64,000 nt of DNA from Lumbricus rubellus. Lineage: Eukaryota > Annelida > Clitellata > Crassiclitellata > Lumbricidae. The notes under the pieces were generated by a model. The model was given only the letters and a program-made list of their open reading frames with translations. It made no database searches and was not told the origin of the DNA. Location: contig OX243822.1 of NCBI GenBank assembly GCA_945859605.1, positions 26,155,185 through 26,219,184 of the forward strand, written 5' to 3'. A program made the translations under genes and the position numbers. This document shows positions 15,868 to 27,972 of this stretch, piece after piece; within the stretch, counting starts at the first letter, position 1, and every line of letters starts with the position of its first letter.

Positions 15868-16083
15868 GGGGCGCGGTGGTGTAGTGGTGACGTCGTTGCC
15901 TTGAAGCCGAAAGGTTCGAGGTTCGAATCAACCTCGCCGCGTAAGGACCTTGGAAAAGTCCTTCACTCACAATTGCTCAGCGCTTCGGCGTGAAACTCCG
16001 ATGCAGTGTCCGCTATGCATCGGGAGCGCCTGTGAGTAGAGAGAGATTGAAGGGGCGCTATAACGAGAGCACATACAAACAAA
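15868..16083 (+). mobile_element. tRNA-headed SINE, copy 1 (full length)
   Basis: Begins GGGGCGCGGTGGTGTAGTGG (A-box-like) with a B-box-like GGTTCGAGGTTCGAATC at about 15,910, then the shared body GCTCAGCGCTTCGGCGTGAA and GGGGCGCTATAACGAG, ending in ACAAACAAA. At least nine other copies in the window follow this layout. RNA polymerase III transcription is implied by the tRNA-like head. Confidence 0.9.
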
Positions 16084-17117
16084 TTGACAACAGGCCTATA
16101 TATACTGTGAAGAATAGTAACTGCAAAGAAATTCTCAATATATAGGCTACGCAACACTATGTTTTGGCAATAGTGACACTAATAAATATCCAAGTTGCCA
16201 CGTGTATTTGGAAGGTTACTGGATCTATAATGAGTCAGGGTTTCCCAAATGGAAAGTGCTCTGTAAGGTTGTGAAGTAGGCTACTCTTTAAAAAAAATTA
16301 TATCCAGTGATTGATTAGTGAGGCTGTAGCAAAAAGTCAAATGTAAGCGTACATGCGTTTTGCATGGTAATAAACCTCAAAGGCGTTAAATGTGGTACAG
16401 AGCTTAAAAATGTCAACACAATTTCACACAACCGTCCTCAGCCTACATTATGGTGTGACAAATATAGCAGAAATCAATTATCGTTTCAACAGGAGCGTTT
16501 TTCAAACAACGGCACCATAGACAAAATGACCGAAAGTCTTGTCAGAAATGCACTCTAATATCTAATCCGCTAAGTCAACTCTGGACGTTTAAGATCAGAC
16601 TGCAGCAACATAGATATATAAATATATATCCGTGGAATCGACTTCCGGTAATTTAAACCTCGAATTTCACACGAGTATAAATCCTTCTATATTTGGCTCC
16701 GCGCTCGGACGTAAAGGCGGTAATCAATAGCAATTTATTTCCTTTCATCTGACCGAGTAATAACGACCCCTGTGGTTGGCTGAAATCTTATCCAATCACA
16801 GCCATCAATTCAGTTCCTACGACGACGCGGTGCTGCAGTGTGGGTGCTATTCCGACGGCGGTGCCAAACCGTGGAAATTGAAGTGCGGTGACGGTAGCCT
16901 AATTGGAGACGGTTTTGAGGAAGCAGAGGAGAGGGAATATCGAATCACGGTAATATCGTTGCCAACAAGGTTTGCTTCACACAAAGGATCGGCCATTTGT
17001 AACGTCTTTTGGCAGTAATAGTAAATCCGGACAAAGTTTTCGTCGAGTGATGGTTGTCACAAATCAAGGCTAACCTTCATCATACTGCTAGTAGGCCTAT
17101 ACACTGCTTTCAACCAG
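16084..17117. other. No gene seen
   Basis: An 80-codon frame at 16,776-17,018 lacks any domain or splice support. The rest is AT-rich host DNA. Confidence 0.5.
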
Positions 17118-17255
17118 TAGGCTTAGTAATAGTAATAGTAGTAGTTGTTGTAGTATAGTCGTAGAAGTAGTAGTAGTAAGTAGTAGCAGTAGCAGTAGCA
17201 GTAGCAGTAGTAGTAGCAGTAGTAGCAGTAGCAGCAGTAGCAGCAGTAGTAGTAA
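17118..17255. repeat. (AGT/AGC)n trinucleotide microsatellite
   Basis: Long run of AGTAGTAGCAGTAGCAG-type triplets, creating artificial long Leu or Thr frames on the reverse strand. Confidence 0.95.
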
Positions 17256-17732
17256 GTACATAATTGGTCCCAAGTAAATTGTACTCAAGGTGCATTATAA
17301 CAGTTCGTAATAACAAACGCGACTGGAGAAAAAAAACTAAACAATGAGGGCAGTGCTTGGAAAGGAGATTTGCATTGTTTCACTAAGCTTATCTAAGGCA
17401 CTTAGGTGGCACAGGTGCATAACGATTCCGTGAAGATGTTGCGTTGGAAGATCAAAATTGGTCGTTGGAAGAACAATAATTTATACCAACAAATGCGATG
17501 AGAAGCATAACAATACATAATTTTCTGCACGACTAGATGTTAGTATTTATTGCTAAATGTATTGTACCTGCTTACGTTGTCTAAAGTCTGAAAGTGATAG
17601 GTTAGGTTAGAAGAATCAACAGTGAATTGTCGATAAAAGTGGAAGACGGTCACCGATTTGTTAGAGCTCCCGAATTGTAACAGAATCGCTTGTTAGCCTA
17701 CATGCTTAACGGCACTGCCATATAAAAGATGA

Positions 17733-17812
17733 TTAGTGTCGCCCTCCTCCTTTATACAGGCTTGGGACTGGCACTGGCAGTCTGCAGAGAACAACCAGTG
17801 GCGGAGTTCTAA
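17733..17812 (+). repeat. Dispersed core repeat, copy 1
   Basis: Contains CCTCCTCCTTTATACAGGCT, GGGACTGGCACTGGCAG and AGTGGCGGAGTTC. The same core recurs at 27,192, 31,262 and 48,424 on the plus strand and at 27,585, 28,236 and 29,672 on the minus strand, so it is a family about 60 to 80 bp long. Confidence 0.75.
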
Positions 17813-19228
17813 CATAATCGCTTGGGTTCAATCTTTTTCATCTGAGACGAGGACAGCATGTAAACATTCAGCAAATCTATCACTCACAGTTGTTCATATC
17901 CACTGATCAACGATTGTCATTAGGTTGTAGGTGCTTAATTAAAGTGCAGACCTATTAATGATAAAGTTACAAAAGAAAATGCTAGAGATACCAACAAACT
18001 CATATAGGTTCTGTTCAAATAGTCTTAAATCACCGATGCCTGTAAAAAGCAAAGTCCACATACATCAGATCATTTTCTTAAAACACTGCGGATCGAAAAC
18101 GATTCACGAAATATATTTATGGTGCTTCAAAATGTCTTAAATCAATGTTGACCTGCATCACTTATGGCTCCCATCACAATATATGAGATCAGAATCTATT
18201 GTCTCTCAGTTTAAACATAGGCTACATGTACACGTCTCAATCTCATATAGAATAAATCCTTTATCATACTAAAGGGAGCAAAGATTATTGCGCCAAAGGA
18301 TGTTCTTGGCTGTCAAAAACAATATCACAGTCAAATGCTTTATTCCCAGCTACATCCATGACAACCAAAAAACACTTCCTCATGACTTGCAAATAATCCA
18401 TCCCTCTTGTTCTGTAGAAGAATTGCTTATTTATGACCAAGCAGTAGTCGTTGTCCGCTATAAAACACGTCTATTTTCATCAACGAACATATTCACTCAT
18501 TGCGATAAAATTTAACACGTGGGACTACACTCGTCATGTCCATTAATTCCAATTTCATTCATCGGTAGAAGAATTGTCTCTAACGGTAGAATCCGACAAA
18601 TAATTATGAGTTTCATAATCTTTGCCATGGTCAGCTCATCACGACCAACACGAGTGTAGTAAAGCAAAGAGAAATGCACACGCCCACACGCGCGCGCGGA
18701 CGCACATACACACTCACACACACACACACGCACACACATACACGCACACAAGCACAAAGGCACAGAGCCAAAGGGACATAAAAATTCTACTGTCCTCCAG
18801 TATTATACTCAGACGCGGACCTCTTGTATAATTAAAACTCAGAAACCGTTGACATGTGGAAGCTCTTCTCTGCATGCAGCCGTCAGAAATAGCGATATAT
18901 AATTTACAACAGACGGAGGTGAACAGCAGCTCTCCTTCTTCCATATCTGAACAGTCTGTGAACAGCGTGCTGATGGAGGAAGCTACGTTGTGAGGCGTAA
19001 CTAAGGAAGCCACTCAACGTCTTGTGTCCGGAAGCGATGTGTGGTCGAGATTAATACGCTCAGTTGGACGCCGGAAAGTAGTCCGTGGCCGCAGCACTTT
19101 CACCACGTCGTGCGAATAAGACATACGCAAAAAAGATGATGACCAAGCAAAAAAACTACAAATGAGCGAAAGTGAAAACATTAGTTTCTAGGAATACAAT
19201 GCAGCTACCAACAATGATGACAAACACA
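17813..19228. other. Host DNA with a CA-rich microsatellite
   Basis: AT-rich DNA with no supported gene. 18,678-18,760 is a CACACA/CGCGCG-type simple repeat. Confidence 0.5.
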
Positions 19229-19405
19229 AGTCAGAAAGAAATAATTGAAGGAAGATTGGAGGGAAAGAGGTGCAGAGGAAGGCCTAGACAAAAACTGCTG
19301 GACGGGATGATGGAAGAAGGATACAGAGAACTGAAGGACATGGCACAACAGCGTGAAAAGTGGAAACATTGGACGTTTGGACCTGCCACTTGGCAGAGAA
19401 CGTAA
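19229..19405 (+). pseudogene. LINE reverse-transcriptase C-terminal fragment
   Basis: Encodes EIIEGRLEGKRCRGRPRQKL and LDGMMEEGY, the basic tail found at the C-terminal end of RTE/CR1-like reverse transcriptase proteins (GKRGRGRPR-x-LD). No upstream polymerase domain is present, so it is a 3' fragment. Confidence 0.7.
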
Positions 19406-21139
19406 AGAAGAAGACCAACAATGAAGTCACTCAGCATCCCCGAAAGTGTGATCTAAATATTAATGGAATCATTGGAATGGTAGTAGTCCCCTTGAAGAAG
19501 CGCTATATAAATTCTTGAATGAACGAATAAATGAATGAATTGAATTAGCCTAATTTGTATATTGCACAACAGGTGTAATGGAACAATCGTGAAACGTTAA
19601 GTACACTGTGCAACATGTGCAGGGACTCGAAAAGTCAATAGCTTATGCAACATTTCTTTATTATTCGTACATGCTCTCATTTAATACTTAACTACGGTAG
19701 AACTTAACTTATAATAGTAAAGGTGAATAATCATAACAATAGTAGCCTAACAGTGATAATAATAATATATTATATATAACCTATTTATATATCTATATGT
19801 GAGTCTCTTATTGAAACACTTTGCTGACTCTTTAGTGACCTGTTGGGTTGCCATGTAAAGCGTCATTTTGGGCTCTTAAAAGCCGGTGAGCACGTAATTT
19901 CTACTTGTAATCAACAGATAGGCCTACGAAGCGTCATCTCGAGAAAAAAACTCACAAATTGCCCCCAAAAAGTCGTTAACGCAACGCTAAATCTTTAAGC
20001 GTGCGACCAACTGAAAATGCCAGCAGCAATACAGCTTTCCGTGAATGCCGTTTTAACCATTATCTCTGCCCACCTATATGCACTGCTACCAGCCCACACG
20101 ACCATATTAAGTATCGTAGGAATGCCATTAAACTTTATGTAACAAGTTGAAGGAATCTCTTGGGTAAACCATTCCATGCAGGCAGCCTCCCCATCGCTCC
20201 AGGCTTCCAATTAACTCCGCCCCGTAATAAACGGCAGTTTCCCGGCTTCTTGACAGTCCAATAACTCCGCATAGGAACACCCTTTCAACGCCACATGTTC
20301 CGGAAATTTGGTCCAATCAACACAACCATGCAGCAGCGTCCTTCATTCCGCCTCAAAAGGTTCACATCTTGTGGAGTGGCTTCTGGAATTGGCAATTCAT
20401 TGACCAGCCACTACATGTATTTGACGTATAGGCCTACATAATTATATATCCAGCTTTTAAAAGGCGCTAACATTGTTGATTATTGCTGCCCTAATTGTAC
20501 TTACAAAGTAAGTATAATTTATATAGGCCTAAGCAAGTAACACATAAAAACACGTCCGCTAAAGGGAGGAGCTATTGTTTGTGCATCCAGGCTTAAAAAT
20601 AAAAAAACTGTCTCGTCAATTGAAGGATAATTATATATTCATTCATTCATTTCAGACATTTATATTGCGCCTCTTCAAGAGTATCTACTCAGAAGCGCTC
20701 CCGACCCAACCACGACTAAAGATAACAGTCTTTAGAGCAGATAGAACGAAGCAATATCACAAGTATCTGCATTATTGCTGCTGAACATTTATATAAAAAC
20801 ATTCAGGGCCGTCGAGAGGGGCATGGGCATATGCCCAGAGACCCGGTGACTCTTGAAGGCCCGGGCTAGGCAGTCCTAATAAACAGTTTACGAATAATGC
20901 ATTTTAAAAAAAATATCATAGAGAATAATTAACTACAATCAGCTTAAACCTCAGATTAACAACTTAATAAAGTCATATTGTATGTGTATAGGTAGTTCGC
21001 ATCTGCACATTTATTAATTCAATTTGTTTCTAAAATGTCCTTATTTCAAAAAGATTTAAGACAGTTTAGGGGGGAAGATTGCTCTGTACTGTCTTTAGGT
21101 CTACTTGACATGCCTGCTGCAACAAGGCGATTATAGAGA
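19406..21139. other. Host DNA, no gene; SINE-like module inside
   Basis: AT-rich. Around 20,640-20,790 there is a TATATTGCGCCTCTTCAAGA plus CTCAGAAGCGCTCCCGACCC module, a divergent copy of the TATAGCGCC repeat family. Confidence 0.5.
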
Positions 21140-21560
21140 GCAGGAATTGTTAGAACGGCACAATCAAGATTTTCCTTCTCATCCTCCATAGTTATGTTAC
21201 TCTCAATCGGATGACAACGACATTTCTTACAAATTTTAACAGCACAGAGTGTTTATAGTTTTATACAACTGGACAAATCCATTTAGAACTGCATATTTTG
21301 GGTAGAACTGCAATCTAAAAAGTCCTGAAATATACCTACAGCGATAAACGCTGTTTTTAAGGAATTTTTAGAACTGCACAACTCCTTCTTTCCCTTCCCA
21401 TCCTCCATGGTAAATTACTTCCAATCGGAGGACAATAACCATTTTTTGCTAGTTTTAATTGTACACTTGTACAGTTCTAAGTGCTTCTACAACTGCACAA
21501 ATCCATTTAGAACTGCACATTTTGTGTACAACTGCACGTTGAAAAAGCCCTGCAGCGATA
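21140..21560. repeat. Two tandem copies of a ~205-bp dispersed repeat
   Basis: Units 21,140-21,345 and 21,353-21,560 share TTAGAACTGCACA, CCTTCCCATCCTCCATGGT, CGGAGGACAATAACC and TTTGTGTACAACTGCACGTT in the same order. A third copy is at 56,563-56,752. Confidence 0.8.
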
Positions 21561-21764
21561 GCAATGGAAAACCATACCATTGCAAGTAGGCTATATAAAC
21601 AGCCTATAATATAGCTTCACATATTATATATACAGCCGGGAATTATCAAAATTCAGACAACGAAACAAGGTTGCTTTCTCGGTTTCAAGCCGAACGCTGC
21701 AGTCAGTTCACAACCACGCATGCACGGCATTCCTCGGCATGCATCCCCTCGTCGACCACGACAC

Positions 21765-21862
21765 CACCGTCCGTCCCCGCCCGTCCATCCCGTACCGTTC
21801 GTCCCCTCCCGTCCTTCCCGTACCGTTCGTCCCCACCCGTACCGTCCGTCCCGTTCGCCGAG
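21765..21862. repeat. GC-rich minisatellite
   Basis: About three imperfect copies of a CCCGTACCGTTCGTCCCC unit. It lies in a GC-rich island (about 21,660-22,160) that produces long but meaningless Pro/Arg/Gly-rich frames on both strands. Confidence 0.75.
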
Positions 21863-22254
21863 ACGTGACCGCAGTGCGAAATTCTCGACTGTCAAGGCGC
21901 CCGGCGACGACAACTCTTAGAGGTTGGCAAATGATCGGGCAATACCCAAGATGGCGATGGTCGTCGTATTTGCGAAAGCGCGTCAGGCACGAGACGCAGA
22001 AAAGCTGGACGGACGGAAGACAGTGGACGCGCCGCCGCCGCCCCAGCCGCACGCCGCCACCGCCTTACTCTCCTGCTGGTCATCGGTCAAAGACCCGAAA
22101 TAATTGAACATTAGCGCATGTCCGCTGCTACCGTCGGCGGGCGTACAGTTGCGTCGACACAGTGGCCAACGGCATGCACGTGGAATATTAAAAAACATGT
22201 AAATCAAGTGCGGGACCGTAAAGTCGGGTGACATTAGGAATGGCAACAGGAGCA

Positions 22255-22690
22255 AGGAGATAGGCTATAAGATTAGGAATTGCTAGAGGACATGGAGTAG
22301 GTGCAGATCTGAAGAAACAGTTGTGGGAAAGCCATAACATCAAACTATCTACAAAGTTAAAGTTAATTACGACGTTTATAAATATGGCCAGTGAGACTGG
22401 TTGTGAGAGTTGGACAATCAGAAAAAGTGATGAGGATAGAATAAAGGCATTTGAAATGAAAGGCATAAGAAAAATCCTCGGAATATCATGGACTGAGAAA
22501 AAACCCAAATGAATGGGTACTGGAAACGGCTGGTGTAGAAAGGAATGCACCTGAATCAATTAAAGGAAGGAATAATTATGTCATACTTCGGGCACATCAT
22601 GAGGAATCATGGAGAGTGCTCAGAGAAGGAAATTATGCAAGGATTTTGTTGGGGGATGGGAGTATTAACTCGACCTTGAAAAAGCCGACA
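22255..22690 (+). pseudogene. RTE/CR1-like LINE fragment (reverse-transcriptase C-terminal part)
   Basis: Encodes LWESHNIKLSTKLKLI, GCESWTIRKSDEDRIKAFEM and KGIRKILGISWTEK, the connection-type segment that follows the RT palm in many LINEs (usually YGCESW in this family). After a stop at about 22,510 the reading continues in other frames with YFGHIMRNHGE, showing frameshift decay. Confidence 0.85.
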
Positions 22691-24164
22691 AGCAACCGAA
22701 TCAACTGACTAAAAGGTTTGGAGGAGCGTCGTCAGCTCTCATAGCAATGTTGGATCTAATCTAGGCCTACTGTAAATTATCACATAGAAATCAGTCTCAA
22801 AATGAAATACCCTAGTTCTCATATCGTGTGCTATAGTAGACGCATTATTTCAGCTTTACTTTTTTTGGGTGGAGTGGGGTGTTCAAATACCTAAATCACT
22901 CTCTATCTACCGACTTTTCCCCAGTAGATCTATTCAGCCTTACATTCACCTGTCGTCGCTAAAAAAACAAGTAGCCTAGGGCCTGCAAGGACGTGACGGT
23001 TGTCAGACATTAAAAAATCCGACTCCTGCAATGACTTGTGATCTTCTACTCGCACTGCAATTTGCAATCATGCTACGTTAGTTTCAGTTTGAAATAATAA
23101 ACGACTTTAATTATAATTACTATATATAAATATACCATCGGAAGTCAACTGCTTTCGGTTTCCAGAGAATTACCGTAGCATTTCCAGAGAAACTCTTAAA
23201 GAACTAATAGACATTGTACACTGTACACTGATGAAGATCTATTTGATATTAGCGATGCTGAATTTGACAAGGACACGAGAGGAGCTGTTGGACACGAGCA
23301 AAGCGAATCCTTGCAAGGAAGTAATTACATAACTGCCATTAATCAGGCTATTTTGTCTGCATACCGAGCAAAAGAACTCCAAGGAAAATTACTTTTTGCG
23401 CATCTGGGCAATGCTGGATACTTTCCTCGGTTTCCTGTTTTGCAGGATATACAAATATAGACCTGTACTCTTGATTGTTAAGCTTTTTGCGGCTCTGTAA
23501 AACACAAAAGTGAAAATTAATAATAATGATAGAGAATTCTTTGTAATAGTCTAAATTTATCCAGAGGGATCAAATTGCGTCTACAATGTATGGTTGAATA
23601 TTCTTCTGGAAACATCTGAGTCAGGCGCAGAAAAAAAAGTACACAGGAGAACCCATTATTCATTGTTATTATCTATTCCTTCTGGTCTCCAAAGCACAGC
23701 TGGGAAATGCCTCTGATATTTCTCGATTCTCAATCAATTGCAGAAACCGTTATCTGCATCTTCATCTCGCTCAATGCGTTCTGCTGATCCTCTTGATCTT
23801 TTTGTCTCCAGGACTAGCACTGACCATGCAAAATATTGGATGTTTGGCACTGCTTAGGCCTATTCTGTGGTTGATTCCCTCCACGTGGATTAACCTTCCT
23901 CCACGTTTTCCTTGTCAGTCTCTCATTCCAAAAAAGCTTTTCTTAAGATAGCATTCGGTCAAACACTTTGGTTGTGTCAAAACCCTCGAGATTTGGTTGA
24001 AAATATTAAAATAATAGTCCAAAATATTATACATTGTATAAACCTAAAATGGTAATATTTGCTACATGACTTGCTAAATGCTATTGAGTGCCAATGACCA
24101 AGAACACGATGATGAATTCTCTTCCCGAAGACAAATCCATTGACTTTAAAGCGATCCGGTGATG
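22691..24164. other. No gene seen
   Basis: AT-rich host DNA without recognisable repeats or open domains. Confidence 0.5.
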
Positions 24165-24297
24165 AGATGAGTGAGGTGGTTTGTCGTTGCCTTCTTCACG
24201 GACATTAATGTTGGTATGAAAATGCCCAAGGTCGCTTAAGGTCGATTCGAAATTGGGTTGCAAATAGCATAACATACCGCTACACCACCGCGTCCCA
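24165..24297 (-). mobile_element. Old SINE fragment
   Basis: Contains AAAATGCCCAAGGTCGCTTA, GGTCGATTCGAAAT and CGCTACACCACCGCG, which match the reverse complement of the tRNA-like half of the SINE with many changes. Confidence 0.6.
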
Positions 24298-25394
24298 AGA
24301 ACATGAAATTTTAATTTCCAAGACGATGCTATCGTGCGTGTGGCTGAACTGTCTATTCTTATCAAGATGAGAGAAACATAATACTTCATGAGACTGAAAT
24401 GCCTATCAAGATGAGCAAACCATGCAGTTCAGTAAGCTAAAGGCCTATACACTGAAATGCTTTCGTATACCCAGACCACTGAAACGACTTTTATGTCCGG
24501 AAATATTTTCCCCGTCTTGGAATCGCGAGCACTTATCGCTGACGTCCATCACCGCAGCTTCCATATCTCGACCGCCACCTGCGACTGCATTATTTCTATT
24601 TACTTTTCCTCGCAATTCGCAGCCGCAGAGACCATCGTAACAGGTGTCCGGAGGGCACAAATCTACCGCCTCCGACGCGGTCTTCTGGCGCCTACATTTT
24701 TAATGTCGTCAAAGGCGGCATAGCCGGAGAGCTGCATTTCCAGCCACGGCGGGCGGCACGGGGAACGTGTCCAGCCTGCGGAAACCATGCCCCGGGATCT
24801 CCTTTCGCGCGATATTATAGTGATTTGTGTGCCTGCAGAGACCGGCAATGGCCCATCATACGCCGAGCACATGGTCTTCAATAATCATCGGCGAGACAGG
24901 CGGCCATAGAAGTGCCTTATATTGAGAATGACGATGGCGACGACGGTTATTGAAATGCTTAGGCGAGGAGTCGGTTGTGACAACAGGCGATTCATACGTG
25001 GTATTAAATAACATCGCTACTCTGATGGCCAAAAGAAAGAAAGTCCGATGTTTGTTTTTCAATTTATGGGATTGGTCGGAGCTGCAGGACATGTTGCATT
25101 GTTGAACTGCTGCTACAACGTGGAAAGACCAATGAACTGCTGAAGCATTTAAGTGGTTTATTATAATATTACAGAGGAACTGTTGCGCCATAGCTCTGAC
25201 CAGGTTGATAATGTCATGGAGGGCCCAGGAGGGGTTGACGGTCTCACCACCGGAGTCTTTTTAGGACACCATAGCTAAGTCTTCTTTTCACACCCCTAAC
25301 TCCACTTTGATCATATAATTAATGATCATCACCCATGTAGTTATTTTTTTACAATTCTCACACTGGTTTTATCATTCATTTAATATAATTTGAT
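24298..25394. other. Moderately GC-rich host DNA, no supported gene
   Basis: A Cys-rich open segment on the minus strand at 24,604-24,662 has donor-like and acceptor-like ends but a poor pyrimidine tract, so it is not called. Nothing else is recognised. Confidence 0.5.
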
Positions 25395-25495
25395 ATAGCG
25401 CCGGTGAATAAGCTGGTCTCCCTGACGTGGCTTTTGTGGGCGCTCAGAAATTCTCGAAGATTTACATTACATTACATTACATTACATTACACTGC
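25395..25495 (+). repeat. LINE 3'-tail-like sequence and (ATTAC)n run
   Basis: GCCGGTGAATAAGCTGGTCTC resembles the CGTGAATAAGCTGGTGCCC tail of the LINE at 55.6 kb. A run of about five ACATT units follows (25,469-25,492), a common LINE tail type. Confidence 0.5.
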
Positions 25496-26303
25496 AGAGA
25501 GGAGGTATACCCTACAAGTCTTTCAGAAGCCGCTAAGACGTTTTGACCCTAAAAATTATAATTATAATTAACAAGAAAATTAAAGAGCGACAACAACTCA
25601 AAAAAGCGAACGCTATTTAGTGAGAATCAAAGCAACCGAATGACACGACATTGATTTGACAAAGCCGTCATCGATTTCAACTGCAACATCACTCGATAAA
25701 ATCCGCCTAAGCTTCTGACACGACACACAGTCAAAACCCAACAGATGCAGCGCCGCCGAAGACGAGATTATTTCCTCCACGCGCCAACACCTTTCGCCAC
25801 CCTTCTCCCCTTTCGCCATCATCACAACAATCACGGTTTCAACCGGATCCTTCTTCCCCCTCGACTAGCCTACCATCCGACTGTTCCCACATATTAGATT
25901 ACCCGGCCCCGTCCGTCGTCCGGCATAAAGGATAAAACGTACAGACTGATGGATCTCAACGTCTCGCTGGCAGGAACACCGATGCTGCTGGCCGAGTCCG
26001 CCAAACGACGCCAAGATTTGTCGCAGTTTTATTGCAGCGCATTTCGTGCACCACACAACGGCCGTTCGGAGCCCGTTCGGAGGCCGTTCGGAGGCAGTTC
26101 GGAGACCGTGAACGGTCATTTCAATCAATACGCAATTCCGGGTCGGCGCGGTCGTATCTCACCTCGATCGGGAATAGAATGTTAACGGTCACGCTGCACC
26201 CGCTGGGAAATACTTGCGACCGACTGACTGCAGGGCTAAATGCGAAAGGAGTGAGATACTTTCGGGGGAATGAAATGGTACACAAAGACTGCAAACGACG
26301 ATC
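25496..26303. other. GC-rich stretch, no supported gene
   Basis: Includes an imperfect GGCCGTTCGGAG-type local repeat near 26,065-26,105. Open frames overlap this repeat and have no domain signature. Confidence 0.5.
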
Positions 26304-26368
26304 TGGTGGTGGCGGTGGTGGTGGTGGTGGTGGTGGTGGTGGTGGTGGTGGTGGTGGTGGTGGTGGTA
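26304..26368. repeat. (GGT)n microsatellite
   Basis: About 21 GGT triplets, which give false poly-Gly and poly-Thr frames. Confidence 0.95.
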
Positions 26369-27191
26369 TTGGGAAACCGTGGAGAAATAAGACGTGGATA
26401 GAAGGAACGGTAGAGAACTAATGCAGTAGTTGGTGATAGATTTGAAGCAACTTGTGGACTATGACTGCAATTGAATCTAATGATCATTCTGTAATGACTA
26501 ATGTCATACGATTAACTGCAAGATGCAATTCGATTCAATCTCCAGGATGCGAATAGATCTACCCCTGCCTCCAAACTGCTACAGTACATTGCTGTTGTGA
26601 AGTGTGAACTGACTATTTGATTGATCGATTGATTGAATATTCTATTAATAACATTCATTTGGGTAAATGCAATTAAATCCCCTCCAATAACATAGATAAG
26701 AAATTGTATAAGTAAAGTCCCATTAAAAGATTCTCTCTACATGTATCTCATAATCTAATTTAGTATGCGGCAACGCATTCAATATACACCATATAGTCAT
26801 TATTGATAATAGCAAATGATCGGGCAATAGCCGCAATACCCAAGATGGCGATGGTAAAAATTATGATGACATAATGAACTATACATAAGTCCTGCTTACC
26901 ACAATAGTCCAACAGTAACTGTTGTTTGCTCATGGAGTCTTCAAAAATCGATATTCACTAAAACTACTGTAGGCTAAACAGTAACTGATAACGCAGACAA
27001 TGATGTCGAGTCAGCAGGGACTGAAGACAGAAAGAGAGGAATAGACTTCTATGCCGACTTCTGGTCCAGAAGCGATGGTTTTATCTTGATCGATATCTTA
27101 CACATCGACTGACATGGCAAACGCAAACCCGATAGCAGCAGTTGTAGCCTACTTTCCGTTTAACGGCATAGCACGATAACGACAATCGCTA
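26369..27191. other. No gene seen
   Basis: AT-rich. 26,811-26,850 repeats the words GCAAATGATCGGGCAATA and CCCAAGATGGCGATGG that also occur at 21,927-21,965, so both are copies of one dispersed sequence. Confidence 0.5.
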
Positions 27192-27276
27192 GAGTCGCCC
27201 TCCTCCTTTATCCAGGCTTTGGCCTGGCAATGTCTTAGAAGGCTACATGCAGTGGCGGAGGTTCAGGCCGCAAAAC
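27192..27276 (+). repeat. Dispersed core repeat, copy 2
   Basis: GTCGCCCTCCTCCTTTATCC plus AGGCTTTGGCCTGGCAATG and AGTGGCGGAGGTTC. Confidence 0.65.
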
Positions 27277-27329
27277 GTGAATAAATTGTCTAAAGCTTAG
27301 CAAATAGCTTCAAATGTTATTTGTTTGTT

Positions 27330-27560
27330 GTTTGTTTGTTTGTTTGTGCACTTGTTATAGCGCCCCTTCAAGCTCTCTCTCTCTCTCTACTCAGAGGCGC
27401 TCCCGATGCAGAGCAGACACTGCATTGGAGTTTCACGCCGAAGCGCTGAACAATTGTAAGTGAAGGACTTGCCCAAGGTCCTTTCGCGGCGAGGTGGATT
27501 CGAACCTCGAACCGTCCGGCTCCAAGGCAACGACGCCCCCACTACACCACCGCGCCCCGC
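27330..27560 (-). mobile_element. tRNA-headed SINE, copy 2
   Basis: Reverse orientation: GTGCACTTGTTATAGCGCCC, CACGCCGAAGCGCTGA, GTGGATTCGAACCTCGAACC and CTACACCACCGCGCCCC. A CT-repeat expands the middle. Confidence 0.9.
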
Positions 27561-27652
27561 TTAAATACCTACGTACGAACTCCGCTATACTCTGGAGGTG
27601 CCAGTCCCAAAACTGGGTAAAGGAAGAGGGCAACGATAGTCGTCTTTGTTAA

Positions 27653-27880
27653 GCGTGGGCCGCGTTGGTGTAGTAGGTATGTTCGTCGCCATGCAGCCGA
27701 AAGGTTGCAGGTTCGGATCCACCTCAAGCCGCTGCGTAGGGACCTTGGTCCAGTCCTTCACTCGCAATTGCTCAGCGCTTCGGCGTGAAACTCTGATGCA
27801 GTGTCCGCTCTGTAGTCGGGAGCGCCTCTGAGTAGTGAGCTTGAAGGGGTGCTATAACAAGTGAGCATACAAACAAACAA
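27653..27880 (+). mobile_element. tRNA-headed SINE, copy 3, inserted in duplication unit 1
   Basis: GGGCCGCGTTGGTGTAGTAGG head, GGTTGCAGGTTCGGATCCAC B-box region, TCAGCGCTTCGGCGTGAAAC body and ACAAACAAACAAA tail. Confidence 0.9.
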
Positions 27881-27919
27881 AATGCAGTGTTGCCAAACAG
27901 CAATTAGGCATACATCTGC

Positions 27920-27927
27920 ACTCATAC

Positions 27928-27972
<45 letters not shown>
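27920..27972. repeat. (CA)n microsatellite
   Basis: About 20 CA units with one CG interruption; the matching place in unit 2 has a shorter CA run. Confidence 0.95.

Noticed and set aside
15868..15950. tRNA gene-like A and B boxes (also in other SINE copies)
   Set aside because: The same head is followed by the same non-tRNA body at ten places, and a complete cloverleaf is not evident; these are SINE heads.
17097..17316. Poly-Leu and poly-Thr frames
   Set aside because: Products of the trinucleotide microsatellite.
21653..22255. Several Pro/Arg/Gly-rich frames on both strands
   Set aside because: They follow from a GC-rich minisatellite and island; no conserved domain and no splice logic.
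24604..24662. Cys-rich candidate exon (CPPDTCYDGLCGCELRG) that could follow the signal-peptide exon in phase
   Set aside because: The acceptor lacks a pyrimidine tract and the exon is only 59 bases; evidence is too thin.
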